Below, piece after piece: positions 11,700 through 23,099 of a stretch of 64,000 bases of DNA. Under the pieces are notes generated by a model that was not told the origin of the DNA, did not search any database, and saw only the letters and a program-made list of their open reading frames with translations. The position numbers and the translations under genes were made by a program. This DNA is from Geosiphon pyriformis (Eukaryota; Glomeromycota; Glomeromycetes; Archaeosporales; Geosiphonaceae). The stretch is taken from NCBI GenBank assembly GCA_016748015.1, contig JAAOMT010000512.1, positions 1,498,893-1,562,892 on the forward strand. The letters are read 5' to 3'. Each line of letters starts with the position of its first letter. Positions within the stretch are counted from its first letter, which is position 1.

Positions 11700-14600
11700 A
11701 GCATTAGTAACACCAAGCAATTTGACCACTTCAGCAGAAAACCTTGAAGCCAAACCAGAAACTGAAATAATAGCCAAACTATCAAGGAAAATTAACCCAT
11801 TCTTTTCTATATAAGCTCAATGTTTAGTATGAACTGACCAAACTTCTTCTCTAAAAGCTAGACCAAAAGAGTATACAAACTTGACAACCTTCAAACCAGC
11901 AATCTTAGAATCATGGAAGATGGAAACAGCTTCATGATACCAACCACTAAAAATGAAACCCTTATAAAGAGCTATAAATACAGGGAAATCAGAACCACAG
12001 GATGACAGCAGCTGCAAAACACCAGAAGAAGAATGAGATAAGCTGGAAACCATTTTTTAGGAGTCCACATGAGATTCCAGTATCCAATGTCGAACAGATC
12101 TATCAATCCTACAAGAAAACACATGATCTGGCATCTCAATGTCACCACAATATAAGCACAGCACACCAAAATAAAGTCTATTATAAAGACACTTCTGTAC
12201 AGCAACCAGCAGTTAATGGTGCAAAGCTTTCATAAAATATGTATGTGTATTAGCCAAGAGTCTGCTGGTAAAACCAACAGTCATGTGTGAATCAGGATAT
12301 TACACCAAAAATAAATAAAGCCAATCAACTTCAAAAATTAAACTGCCCATCAAAAACTTGGAACCAAACCCAACCTCCCAATGTGCATGACAAACAGAAC
12401 AATAAATATCATGCACAAAATATTTAGAATTGCCAGAAATAACACTACCATCAGCCACTATAAAGCATTCATCCAAGCAAGAAGAAAGACACCAACCAAA
12501 AAGAGAAACAGCTTTGGCAATCATGTCAGCATGTTCATTTCCTGAAATGCCAGAGTAACTCTTCACCTTGTGCCAACTAATCCTTAAATTCTTACTATAA
12601 ATAATATTAACAATATGTCAACACTTAACCCAGCACTTATTGTGAAAGTCAGGACACACCAGACCCAATTCCAACTTACAAGCATCCAAAGCAGATTGAC
12701 TATCTAAAAACAAGTAAACAGAATTAAACATGGGAACATACTTCAAGGCCAATACAATAGCCTGTAATTCTGCCATAGTTGACAACATCAAATCAGATAC
12801 ACCAACCCCCAAACCCAAATTAATGTCCTCAAAAAAAGCAGCAATGCCAGCTTTATAACCAACTGTGTCCAAATTTTTTAGAAACCCATCCATATACACA
12901 AATAAACTACCAGAATTAACCCAAAAAAGATGGTTACAAATAGATGCAAAATTATCAGAGCCAAGAATGCTCTGATGACCAATTCCACTCGAATCTAAGA
13001 GATGAGTAAAAAAGGGAGCTAAACTATTGAGAAATGCCACAGAAATCTTGAACCAATTAGGAACAGGACCATGGAAGTCTAATTTTTTCTGCCATCTGAA
13101 AGTACACCAGTCAAAGACAGCATCATGACAATCCCAAAGTTGATCCACAAAAGCCACACCATATTAATGGAGAGAAAGAAGAAACTTGAGAAATCTAGAC
13201 TCACCCAGAACAGCAGACATAGGAGTCTCACTATAAAATCAGAAAGAATTGGCCAAAAAGCCACCCAGGGACAGATTGCAATCAAGAAAAATATGAACCA
13301 TGTCTGTCAGAAAGTTATTTGAAGCACTAACACACACAGACAGAAGAACTCAACAGATAAACAAGACACTAACACCAAACTTGTAAGTTATAAAACCTGT
13401 AAGAAAACAAGTGACCTAAAACTCCATTAGAGTTCACAAAATTAACTAAAAAAGCAACTTTACTCTCAGACTAAATCTGTAAAAAAGATTTCAAACCATA
13501 AAAGGAAGGATGGTGAATTGTATTACTAGGAAAGTTGAGTAGTAGACCAGATTTAAGCTTTAAGCTTTTGTGAATCAGAGCATTCCACTTGTTACACATA
13601 TCAATAAAAACAAAGCTGAATTGTGTTCTATAACTAACTATAGGATGGAGAATTACTAATACCAGATACAAGAGCTGTTTATCTGAGATAGCCTTTCTTA
13701 GAACCAGATTGGTGAAAAAACAAATGTCTGAATTTATCTTAGCCAAACTAGGCCTTGAAAAACTTTCAGTTGAAAGAAAAATACTTAAATACTGATAAAA
13801 TTCACCCTTTTTGGCAATGGAGATTAATGATTCACTAATGGAAAGAGAAAAATTACTGGCTTTGCTGTTGATAAGAATGGCCACTGTCTTGTTATTATTA
13901 ATAAAAATATCATTAATTCAAAAGAAATTACTAGCAATATTGAGAATGTGTTGAGTAGCTTTCAGACTGCTACCAATTCAAATTGTATTATCAACAAAAG
14001 TGCCAGCAGCAAAAAAAGAAAAAAGCCCAGTCTGAGTTTTAGTACAACTGCTTTTGGAAATAAAATGAAAATTCAATCTATATTTATATACACTCTTTTG
14101 ACGCTTGACTTCACACAATAAAGGGTTATAAAATATGTGCTACAGAAGGTGAGAAAACACCTCTTTTTGGTCCAGACATTCATGCACATGATAACCACTT
14201 GTTAAACCAAAATCTGTTATAATTCTGTTGGTGTGATCTCTCTGAATACCACCAAAGAAACAAATAAACTTGCTGCACATTTTGATCCTAACCAAACTTT
14301 TTTCAAGATGCTTCCAGCCAACCAAATTGTATGTTTTTTACATGTTTTGTAAAACCAGCCAAAGCTCTTGGTTCTTTTTCAAAGCATTCTTAATAACTAA
14401 ACCAATAGCAAAAATAGAAGACTGAATTGATGTACTCTTCAAAACCAAAAAATTGTCCCCATGAAGAACATCAAAAGTGCTGTATGTCACAGAAATCCTT
14501 TTAGAGAGAATCTTAGAAAGAATCTTATGAGCTGTTTTGATTAAAGCAATAGAATGGGTATTTGTTAGAACACCTTTTCACTCATATGGTTTGGGAATTA

Positions 14601-16290
14601 TTGAGACCCAAGCCTCCTTCCAAGAGCTGGACACTGATTCACTAGACAAACAGGAGTTCAAAAGCACCAAAAACATATCCAAGACTGACTTATCATAATG
14701 TTTTCAAAGCTCATTTAACACACCTAAGAGACCAGCAGCTTTGCTATCAGACAGAACAGAAACCACTCCAACCAATTTATTAAATTTAATTGAATCCATA
14801 ATACCAGAAAAAGTCTCATTAAAAACATACTCTAATGGTTGATATTGGCAGTGCCATTCATCAGAAATATCATCCACCACTCCGCACTTCCTAGTCCAAC
14901 TTTCTATAATTACATCCATCTTAGACTTAACCAAATTAGGTTCCAGAATTAGTTCATTATCAACCACCAGATAATCAAGTACCACTTTGCGAAAGGGACA
15001 TTCCAGCACATTTCTAATCATATGACCCTTATTAATCTTGAAGTTCTCCATCCTTCTATTAATAGCTGATCTGATGTTTGCCTTCTTAGCCTTCAGAGAA
15101 TTAACAAGCTTAGCAGTGCAATAAAACTTTCTAGCACCAAAAAAAACAGAATGGACACAATTAAATCTAGCACCAGAGTTTACAATATCCTAAATGACTA
15201 AAGTCTTAACATTGTCCAAAAAATCCAGTATCTCATAAGAAAATCAAAATTCACAATACTTTTCTTACAAAAGATCCTGACAATCCTAGAAACCAAGAGC
15301 TCTAACTTGTAAAATTTCGAAGATTTCTTGGTGAAAACATCATCAAAGTTCTTGAATTATTTCTTCTTAAACACTCATTAGCTAAAAGAACTATTATCTT
15401 GTGAATGATATCTCACATTACATCCAAATCTGAAAATCTTACAGAGGTGACAAACTCATTTAAGAACATCACAGCATTGGCTGATGTAGCACCTTTGAAA
15501 ATGTTCTATTTGGTCTCATCAGTACTTTTGAACTCGAACTTTTACTGATCGCTATTTATTTGCTTGTGAAGAAAATTCAACTGCACATCCAAAAGTCCAC
15601 CCAAACTCACCAACATAAAAACAGCCCAATAATCAGTATCAAAAAATTCACTAACATTAGACACCTCATAATTCACCACAGCATTGACCAAGTTTGAAGA
15701 AATGAACAAGAAATCAATAGTCTTAACCATGTCCCAAGAGTTAGCCCAAGTGGGTGTTTTGACATAAAAACTTCTACCCAAAGAATTAACCAAACCAAGA
15801 TCTAAACACTTTTTAAAACTAGCACACCTTTAGGAGCCATCTTCATTGAAGTCACCATTCAAAACTACAAATGAGGATTTATTAACTGCTTTTGCTATTA
15901 TAAAATTAATATCATTAGTCTAAAAGAAATGAACAGCCAGAGATGTCCCAGCATAAAGCCCCAAAATTAACACAGAAAGTTTATTTTTGAATAACAGCTT
16001 GACTAAAAAGAGCTGACCAAGCACTTCAAAAATCTTACAAACATAATGAGCTAGAAAAGTGTTCATAATAATTACAACTTCAGTACCAAGAAAACTCTTG
16101 TCCAAACCAGATAAAAAAACCCTAACTTCATTGAACTTATCCCTAATCCAAGACCTATTGCCAGATCTCAGCTTCATCTCTGTAATTATTAAAACCAAAT
16201 TTTCAAAATCTCTATGCCAACAAATAATGTCCTCTTGCTTGGCAGGGACATTGATACCTTGAACATTACACATTGCAAATTTTCACATGA
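11700..16290 (-). pseudogene. LINE-1 ORF2 (endonuclease, RT, RNase H)
   Basis: The N-terminal endonuclease (about 15540-16273) has the T-E-M-K-L block; its C-terminal H of the S/T-D-H motif reads T-D-Y. RT (about 13470-15060) keeps an F-V-D-N catalytic box at 13987-13998 in place of F-V-D-D. RNase H (12618-13157) shows Y-M-D-G-F, M-A-E-L-Q and F-L-D-S-Q, that is the Asp, Glu, Asp ligands. A G-I-S-G-N-E-H-A-D block (about 12520-12560) supplies the last Asp. A Cys/His cluster follows. The protein would nick target DNA and copy the RNA in place. Stops interrupt it at several points. Confidence 0.85.
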
Positions 16291-16294
16291 AGTC

Positions 16295-18263
16295 ACTTAT
16301 TGGGGAGTAAAAGAAGTTGACAAACCCAAGCCAAAGCACAAACAATCTAATCTTTTCAAAACAGATCCAACTGATACCTCCAAAGCCATCATCTTAGATT
16401 CTAATCTACCCACCTTGATGGTCAAAACTTTAGAACTACTTAAAGTAAAATTAGCAACTGAGTCTGTAACAACAACCAAAAGAGAGGGAGGAGAAGATAC
16501 CAGTATATTATCCAGAGCCATTTTTAAGTCCAAATTAGATGTAACAGGTGCAAGGACAACCAAAGAAGAGACATGTGATTTGAATGCCAGAGGCACCAAT
16601 TTCACAAAGCTCAATTTTTTCATAATAACTGAAACCTGATTCATTAAGAGCTTTAAAGAGCATTTCAAAGAAGCCAATCAATCAACCAAACAGAAATCAC
16701 CAAGGAAAATAGAAACCAATGAGACAGGTTTTGCATCTAAAAATGAACCAGTACCAAGAAAATCCGATAAAATCACATAAGAAAAAGCACTACCAGCAAC
16801 TTAGACCCAAGTTTTTTCACTGAAAGAAACTGGATGTACAATTGGCACCTGTTTCTTCTTATATATGTTGGCCAAATAGACCTGATCCTGAGGAGTTACC
16901 ACCTGCTTACTATGAACACCAGAATTCTTATCCAATAAACACCCTGTAAAGATATGACCAAACTGTTTGCAATAAGCACAATGAGCCAATAAAAGGCCAG
17001 CCCAGCACAAATTCACACTCTTAAACACCAAAGTAGAACCAATAACAGCCAATTTAGATGCCTTATCAACAAAATACATGATCACACATCTATTACGCAC
17101 ATATGAACTGGAATTACAGCCAATAAACAAGTCTTCCCACCATATGATTCCAACAAATCAGAAAGATCATGAGCCGTAGTACCAACTAGAAGAGTATAAA
17201 GCAATGCCTGATGTAAATCCCTGGAAATCCACAATTGTTTATCATCAATAGCTTTTGTTACATGAACAGAATTTTTTTCCATGAAAACAGACCATCTAGC
17301 TGCAACCAAATCAGCTATTTCAGATAACTCAAACTTCACTAAAGCTTTTTGTCACAGACCAATCAGTTGTATCTTAATTGATACAATCTTCTCAAACTTA
17401 GAAAAAATAGATTCTACAGCTGATTTGAGAAGATCAACTGGAATCTCCTTGATAATTACCTTCTAATCTGAACAGCTATTTACTTTTCTTAAATCATTAT
17501 TAACAATAATTTTCTCACGAATTGCCAATTCTTTTGTCTTATTCATACTAAACTCAGATATAAATGAAGCTTTGATGATTTCTGGAAATTTTGAAGGAGT
17601 CAACACCCCCTTAAAACCATCAATTTGATAGAAAATTTTTTTGATTGCAATTAACTTATCACTATTCATTTTTCCAGGCACAGCAGACAATTCAACATCC
17701 AATGTAAACAATTTGACTGGTTCAAAGCTATATTTCTCCAGGACATGTGACTTAACAAATGACAGCTGATTGAAGTCATTAAACTTTGGAGATGAAAGAT
17801 CCAGTACACTTTCATTATCGCTCATAGTGTCAAATGTTAGAGCTTTTGGAGGGTTGTCCAACATGTACATTCAGGTGCGAGTTTGTTTCGGCATAGCATC
17901 ATTAATATTATTATTTTCATCTGATTCAGCATAGCTCATTTCCTTGGCAACTGTGTTTGCCATATTCTCAACATCCAAAAAACCACTTATATTGCTAGCA
18001 ACACTTCCAACTTCACTTCTCCAGAATACAATAGGCTTATTGCCAGAAATGCCAATATCTTTCAATGCCAGAGAGCCAATAGATAAGTCAACCAAAACAC
18101 CACCAGCATTGGGTTTTTTTGGCTTCTTATATGATGCAATACAAGGGTAGACACTTTCCATATGCTTCTTTTTGGTGTTTAAGTGAGTCCCCAAACCAGC
18201 CAAACCTAAAATAGAGCCACTAGCAGAAGAGCCTACCAGTTCTATGACAACAAAGACAGGCAT
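16295..18263 (-). pseudogene. LINE-1 ORF1 (gag-like, RNA-binding)
   Basis: Begins at the ATG at 18263 (M-P-V-F-V-V). Open blocks at 17871-18263, 17463-17870, 17082-17339, 16801-17130 and 16297-16677 form one colinear protein interrupted by a few stops. The middle part contains two adjacent RRM-like repeats, each ending in a V-x-I-K-x-I-P or similar strand. A CCHC zinc knuckle C-x2-C-x4-H-x4-C follows (plus positions about 16940-16983). ORF1 proteins bind the element RNA as chaperones. Homologous to the ORF1 blocks at 34079-35940 and 49930-51834. Confidence 0.72.
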
Positions 18264-18360
18264 ATTAGAAGAAATAATTATAAAAAGGTGAAAGAAAAAG
18301 AAAAAAGAGTTTGTTAATTCTTCAATAAATCTTTGCATTCATCATGGTCAGAGGATTAAC

Positions 18361-19597
18361 AAGAAAAAAATTGTTTATTTATAACAATATTCAATTAAAT
18401 TATTGTTTATATTATAAATATCTAAAATAAACTTTGCATTTATTTTTAAATAAACTAAAATTTTTAAATAAACCAGTTATCAAATTAAAAATACACTTAA
18501 TTTAATTTTTTAAAAAGTAAATCAAATCTTTATTTTGATAATAAAATATATTTTAATAATTAAAAAAATTATTAAATTCAATTTTTTTAATTACAAATTT
18601 ATAACTTTAATTTTAGTAGTTTTAATTTAGTTTTGTATATTTTATTATTAATAATATAAAAAATTTGAAAAACAACAACTTTAACATAAATATTAAATTA
18701 GTAAATTAGTTTATTATTAATATTGGTATTAGTTATTTTTGGTTTTTTGGCTATTTAAAAAGTAAAAATAGTAATAATAATAATTGTAAAAAATATCAAA
18801 AAAAATAAAAACTTTTATATAAATTTAAAAAAATAATTTTTTTAAATGTTTTATAAAATAAATCCCAATTAAAATGTTTTTATAATATCTTTTAATTGTT
18901 TTTATTATGAAGAAAACTTTTTTGGTTGTTGTTTTTTTAAATATATTAACAAAAATAGTAGTTGTTTTTTTTGTTTTGGTTGTAAACATAAGATTTATAA
19001 AATTAAAAAACAAAAAAAGATATTAATTATATTTATTTAAATTTAAAGTTTTTGTTATTATTTTTATTTTAGATAAATTAAAATATTTTACATTTAATTT
19101 TAACTTAATTTAATTCATAAATTGTTATTTTAAGTTATATTAAAATAAACAATTACAAATATTTTAATTTTAATAATATAATAATTATTCAATTAAAAAT
19201 TGTTAAACATAGTAAAATAATGCAAATAGTAAAGATATCATTTTTGAAATTTGTGAATAAAAACAGTTGTTAGTAGTTTTTTATAAAATTGCAGTTAAAT
19301 AAATCATAGTTTTTATTAAAAAAACGCAGTTTGATGTATAGCAAAATGGTGTTAACGTTTAAGTTAGCAAGAGGGTTAAAGATAGTGAAGGAGATAAGTA
19401 TGGAATTCAGAAAAAAAAAGTATAAGTCGATTAGACCAGAAAGGTGGAATTTATTTGTTGCAGTAGATGATGATAGGAAAAGGTAGCTGTGGGAAAGAGA
19501 TGTGGGAAAAAAGAATATAGATATATGGGAAAGCAGAAGTGATGAATAAAGAGGGTAAGTATTAATAGTAAATTTCATTAATTATAAAAAAAGATCA
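18361..19597. other. AT-saturated intergenic region upstream of the gene island
   Basis: More than 80 percent A+T with long A or T runs. I see no convincing coding frame. A 102-residue frame on the minus strand (19270-19578) is rich in Phe, Leu, Ser and Asn and looks like chance openness. From about 19320 on, G and C become more frequent, marking the border of the gene island. Probably long-decayed transposon DNA. Confidence 0.45.
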
Positions 19598-19840
19598 TTG
19601 ACTAATCAGGATTTCATGCAGAATCCAAACATTCTTCGTCTTGTTAATAATATCCCGACTTCTTGTGTTTCTTCCAAGATTGCCTTCCAATACCATTTCG
19701 ATAATTACGTCAGTAAACAAAAGACTCTCTCTATTTTGTCTCGTCGAATCCTTTGCACGGATTGGGACTGGTATGATTCAAATGTCGTTGTTACCTTGAG
19801 AGCTGGTCGTTTCTTCTCTTCTTCTCGTGGACACGCTTAA
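19598..19840 (+). CDS. Hypothetical 80-residue ORF in the gene island
   Basis: An open frame of 80 residues, M-T-N-Q-D-F..., Arg- and Ser-rich at the end, with no family recognised. In favour of a real or recently real gene: its base composition and CpG content match the two supported genes nearby and differ sharply from the transposon DNA. Against: it is short, has no clear intron signals and no domain, and could be a 5' exon fragment or untranslated sequence. The in-frame ATG at 19616 is an alternative start. Confidence 0.3.
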   Translation: MTNQDFMQNPNILRLVNNIPTSCVSSKIAFQYHFDNYVSKQKTLSILSRRILCTDWDWYDSNVVVTLRAGRFFSSSRGHA

Positions 19841-20522
19841 GCAGCTATATCGCGAATTGAAGAGAACATGCAAGATATGTCAAATGGCTTTTTACCGTTT
19901 CTTATTTCTATTTTTTGTTATTCATGTATTTTACTTTGTAGATTTGTTCCAATTATTAAGGATGTTTTGAAAATCCTTAACAAATATGTGCTTTGAAGGT
20001 TTGCTGAAGTGCTTGTATAACTCTTTGAAATCGGGATATTAATGCTGGAAAAATATTAGGATTATCTAAATATATGTGTAATAATGGTGGATGTGATGAT
20101 TTTACTAAAAATTAGGCTGGTTGCCTGCCTGAGAGAGCAATGGCGAAGCTGTGGTCTTCCCGCATATATATTTATGTACAGGCCAAGGCTGCTATCACGT
20201 GAAAGCGACACTAGTTTTGGGTAGTTTAATAAGCAAGCCCACGAGCAAAAATGTGAGGCTTTACGTGAAGAAAATGACAAGCTGTTATTTCAGGGGTAGG
20301 GCTTTGGTGAAAAGATATAAATTTTCCCAACTTCTCTACCCGTCGAAAATACAATAAAACAAGGCTTTCCTCTCTCTAATATATATGCGTTATAAATTGC
20401 TATAATTGATCAATTTTCAAGTTCACAAGAAATAGACTTGGTTTTTATAATTCCGAGTTTTTCGCCTTTACACGTTCAATTATTATAATATAAAAGTTAG
20501 TTACTTTGGAAATATTAAAGCT
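19841..20522. promoter_or_regulatory. Intergenic region with putative promoter of the five-exon gene
   Basis: No persuasive reading frame. CpG dinucleotides are frequent here, unlike the transposon DNA. A GATATAAA element at about 20312-20319, some 200 bases upstream of the ATG at 20523, is a plausible TATA box, and T/C-rich stretches follow (20330-20370). Assignment is by position and composition only. Confidence 0.3.
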
Positions 20523-22059
20523 ATGGGCCAAAAAATGAGTACCACGGGTCAGAGTAAAACACTTAAACCACGACTACGAGGGCGTTTGAAGCCTTCCAAG
20601 AATGCGGTCGGTCACGTTGGTCCTGAAGACCCTAATGGAAAGCCAGTTTTTCTTTTTAGTGCCTATGCTGATTCTAGTCTGGTAAGTTTGAAGGAGACTA
20701 AAAATCTTTGGATCAGGTTAAAAAGAAGAAAAGAATTAGAAAGTGGAAAGTAAATTATGACTTCAAATTAATACGTGAATTTTTAACTGGGGATTTTTTT
20801 GATTTGCCGCGATTAATAGCACCAAATAATTCAACGAGCAACAAAGATCGAAGGAGTCCGTGTTTGGTATGAAGAAGGTAAGAAAAAATCTAATATTTAG
20901 GTTAGCACATAACTATGGTACAATCGTATATACATTCATATTTTGATCCTTACGCATTTTCTATCGTTAAGAATACATATCAAAAATCCCTCAATTCATT
21001 TATGTGACAACTGAACAATTTCAACTAAGATTTTTTGTGAGCGCGCTCACTTGTCGGCCGGTAAGGAATTGGTGAAAATTTTCCTTTTAGCGACAAACCA
21101 ATTTCTGATCTTGGTTTTTTTCAAATAAAACATGCTTCTGTATACCCTTTTTGATTCTATAACTTTTAGTTGACGATGTTCTTTTATGATCATTTCAAAT
21201 TTGGAACTGATCACCAAACGTCTCCAGCAACGCAAGCCCAATCTTCAAATTGTAACCCTCCACATTTTATTTATTACATGGATGGAAATACTAATTTGTA
21301 AGTTTTAGCCTGGAATTCTATCCTTCAAAATATTTGATTTTCATTTAAATTTTTAACTATTTTGTAGGGTAAAATCTTATATAGCAAATCGAGACCGATA
21401 TCGATCAGATCCAGAAAATTTATCTCCCTATGCCAAAGAATTTCTATTTCAATTATCTGATATTCAATTTTGTGTAAGTTTAAATCTCTGAATTTCATCA
21501 ATTTAAAATTCTTTAATCTTGCTCAATATTTCAAAACCATTTTCAGCTTCATCAAACTATAAACTTGGAAAAATTAGTACATAACAACATCCCAGCTGCA
21601 ATTACCATTCTCGTCAACAATCCACATCCGGCATTCACCCAATCCTACGTTCTCGATTTACTAGGTTTACAAAAATATCAATCTCGTAACAATTTGGTTC
21701 GAATCATGGCAATTAATAAAGAATCGCCGAAATTTGATTTGGTCAATCTCATCTCGATCATTGGTAATGATCGAATAAATGGTAACGAGCTTCGTAATGT
21801 CGATGACGACGAGGAGTCGGACTTACTTGGAGATTTGGGACATTGGTTACCTGATGATAATATTCATCTAGAAAATGCTGGTGAATTATACCCGGAGGTG
21901 GCTAAAGGAATGGAATGTTATATGTGGCGAGTGAAGCAAACGTTACCAAAGTTGCAGGCTCGTCCATATCATTGGATTGAACCATTATCAGTCGGAATCA
22001 GTAATCGACCAAAGAAGACAAGGTGTCCTCTATTATGGAGTCCATGGAGAAAAAAGTGA
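20523..22059 (+). CDS. Five-exon gene for a 351-residue protein of unknown function
   Basis: Proposed exons are 20523-20681, 20717-20866, 21170-21297, 21368-21473 and 21547-22059. All joins keep one frame (1056 nt including TGA). Introns have GT-AG ends: 35, 303, 70 and 73 nt. The last two are very secure (GTAAGT donors, TGTAG and TTTCAG acceptors, frame open across both). The N-terminus is basic (K-P-R-L-R-G-R-L-K-P-S-K, then K-K-K-K-R after intron 1), compatible with a nuclear signal. The C-terminal half has an acidic patch (D-D-D-E-E-S-D) and a Trp-rich end (P-L-L-W-S-P-W-R-K-K). No signal peptide or membrane segment; no family recognised. An alternative start is the ATG at 21176 if exons 1-2 are not used. 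AATAAA at 22139 is a likely poly(A) signal. It is convergent with the next gene, 223 bases apart. Confidence 0.72.
21298..21367 (+). other. Spliceosomal intron 3 of the five-exon gene
   Basis: 70 nt, donor GTAAGT, acceptor TTTTGTAG. A split Leu codon (TT plus G) is restored on joining and the downstream frame continues open. The intron itself carries in-frame stops, which supports removal. Confidence 0.8.
21474..21546 (+). other. Spliceosomal intron 4 of the five-exon gene
   Basis: 73 nt, donor GTAAGT directly after a Cys codon, acceptor TTTCAG. Joining yields Q-F-C then L-H-Q-T-I-N in phase 0. The host-type codon usage on both sides contrasts with the AT-rich intron. Confidence 0.8.
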
Positions 22060-22138
22060 TACATGAAAAGGAGATTGTACATAAATTTAAACATTTGATT
22101 GAATACTTGAATTTTGATTTCCATTTTGTAAATATTTC

Positions 22139-22144
22139 AATAAA
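22139..22144 (+). terminator. Poly(A) signal AATAAA of the five-exon gene
   Basis: Canonical hexamer 80 bases after the TGA, in an A/T-rich 3' region. Confidence 0.5.
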
Positions 22145-22264
22145 AAAATCTTTAGTTTCTAAATTGGGTTTGTGCCAATAAATTTTCTAATTGATAACTT
22201 GGGATAATGGAATTTAATATTTAAAGCTGATATAAATATATAAAATCTATAATAGAGTGCGTTC

Positions 22265-22270
22265 TTTATT
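22265..22270 (-). terminator. Poly(A) signal AATAAA of the BIM1-like gene
   Basis: The reverse complement reads AATAAA 13 bases after the stop codon on the minus strand. It faces the poly(A) signal of the opposing gene 120 bases away. Confidence 0.45.
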
Positions 22271-22282
22271 TCTAGTTATAAA

Positions 22283-23099
22283 TTAAATCCAGGGAAAAAT
22301 TGTACCAAAAATTCCACCCACGACCACAATCAAACTGAAGCCAAGATTTTGAGCCCCAAACACGACCAGTCTCGCCGCACTACTGACAATATTAATATCA
22401 GCACATTGATACCAAGTGGTGTTACTTTCGTTTGATTTAAAGATTGCTTGTAAGACGCCGCGTTGACCAATTGTGGCATTAACAGTCGCAAGATCTAGAA
22501 TTGTTCTGAATTGTTTGCCTTCTGTGGCGTCGTTTGATACCGCGATTTGTACGTCTAATGATGATAAAAATGAGTGAGAATGATAGTTCAGAGAATTATA
22601 TGAGGTAATTTTTGTCTTACCACTTCCAATTTTCTTGAACAACAATGTGGCAGCGGTAATGTTACCATCACTGTTGTAATAGTAATCCAATTTTCCATTA
22701 CCGTCTTCGAATAAAACAGTTGCCAAACCCTCTAATTTCGAAAAAAGGATGACATATTGAAAAAGTATCTCAGAATATTAATTTTTCCTTAAACTAAAAA
22801 CCATCTTTTTACGAAATAATGAATTAATTGGCAATGATTTGTTTTTTTAATTTGAGATTGACCAAAATAAAAAAAGACAATTTAATATTTTCCCGTTTAT
22901 GCGTACTCAAAGGGAAACGGGTGCCAGGACCCTGAACATTATATCCACCACATGGAGCTTGGTCAATTGTACTCTCGCTTTGACCGCGTCCCGGGGGTGC
23001 TTGAAAGTGGAAATGGGCATGAGCGGTATTAATTAACAGGCATGGCAGTATTATTACCATTAAAAGGGAAGTAATAGTTTTGCTAGGGTTTGAACGCAT
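22283..23099 (-). CDS. Secreted, GPI-anchored BIM1/X325-type copper-binding-like protein
   Basis: Exons on the minus strand are 22907-23099, 22621-22731 and 22283-22554 (576 nt, 191 residues). The GT-AG introns of 175 and 66 nt restore the frame at both joins. Residues 1-28 form a signal peptide ending T-A-H-A, so the mature protein starts with His (H-F-H-F-Q). A P-P-G-R-G segment and P-C-G-G-Y follow, the hallmark start of the LPMO-like X325/BIM1 family. A second Cys lies in Y-Q-C-A-D-I. Four N-x-S/T sites and a hydrophobic tail (residues about 173-191) suggest a glycosylated GPI-anchored surface protein. Family members bind copper; Bim1 of Cryptococcus acts in copper uptake. In this model no His besides residues 1 and 3 of the mature protein is present, so the usual second copper His is missing. 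The start at 23099 was preferred to 23192 because it gives the signal peptide at once. Confidence 0.83.
22555..22620 (-). other. Intron 2 of the BIM1-like gene
   Basis: 66 nt, donor GTAAGA, acceptor TCATTAG. It is a multiple of three without a stop, so retention would insert 22 Ser/His/Tyr-rich residues. Splicing restores G-S-D-V-Q-I, which reads better. The retained form cannot be excluded from sequence alone and would add two His. Confidence 0.65.
22732..22906 (-). other. Intron 1 of the BIM1-like gene
   Basis: 175 nt, donor GTACGC, acceptor AATTAG. It joins R-F-P-L to K-G-L-A-T-V. The intervening frame is open for a while but becomes low-complexity Lys/Leu/Phe, and the family resemblance resumes only after the acceptor. 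Confidence 0.7.

Larger units (their letters stand above)
11486..18360 (-). mobile_element. LINE retrotransposon, near full length (LINE-1 of this window)
   Basis: A non-LTR element read right to left. ORF1 carries an RNA-binding-like fold and CCHC knuckle; ORF2 carries AP endonuclease, reverse transcriptase, RNase H and a C-terminal Cys/His cluster. The 3' UTR block shared with four other copies is at about 11585-11610, and the element ends in a T-run (A tail in reverse) at 11486-11500. The 5' end is placed near 18360 by the change to featureless AT sequence. The RNase H domain puts it with the I/Tad-like LINE group. It is disrupted by stops and small shifts but is one of the better preserved copies. 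Confidence 0.88.

Noticed and set aside
1-18000. Reassignment of TAA/TAG to Gln (alternative genetic code)
   Set aside because: Stops at Gln and Trp sites are frequent only in decayed transposons. Other copies have CAA, CAG or TGG at the same sites, and the two supported host genes end in TGA and TAA without internal stops. Deamination explains it.
19270-19578. A 102-residue minus-strand membrane-like protein
   Set aside because: Phe/Leu/Ser/Asn composition follows from AT-rich DNA; no other support.
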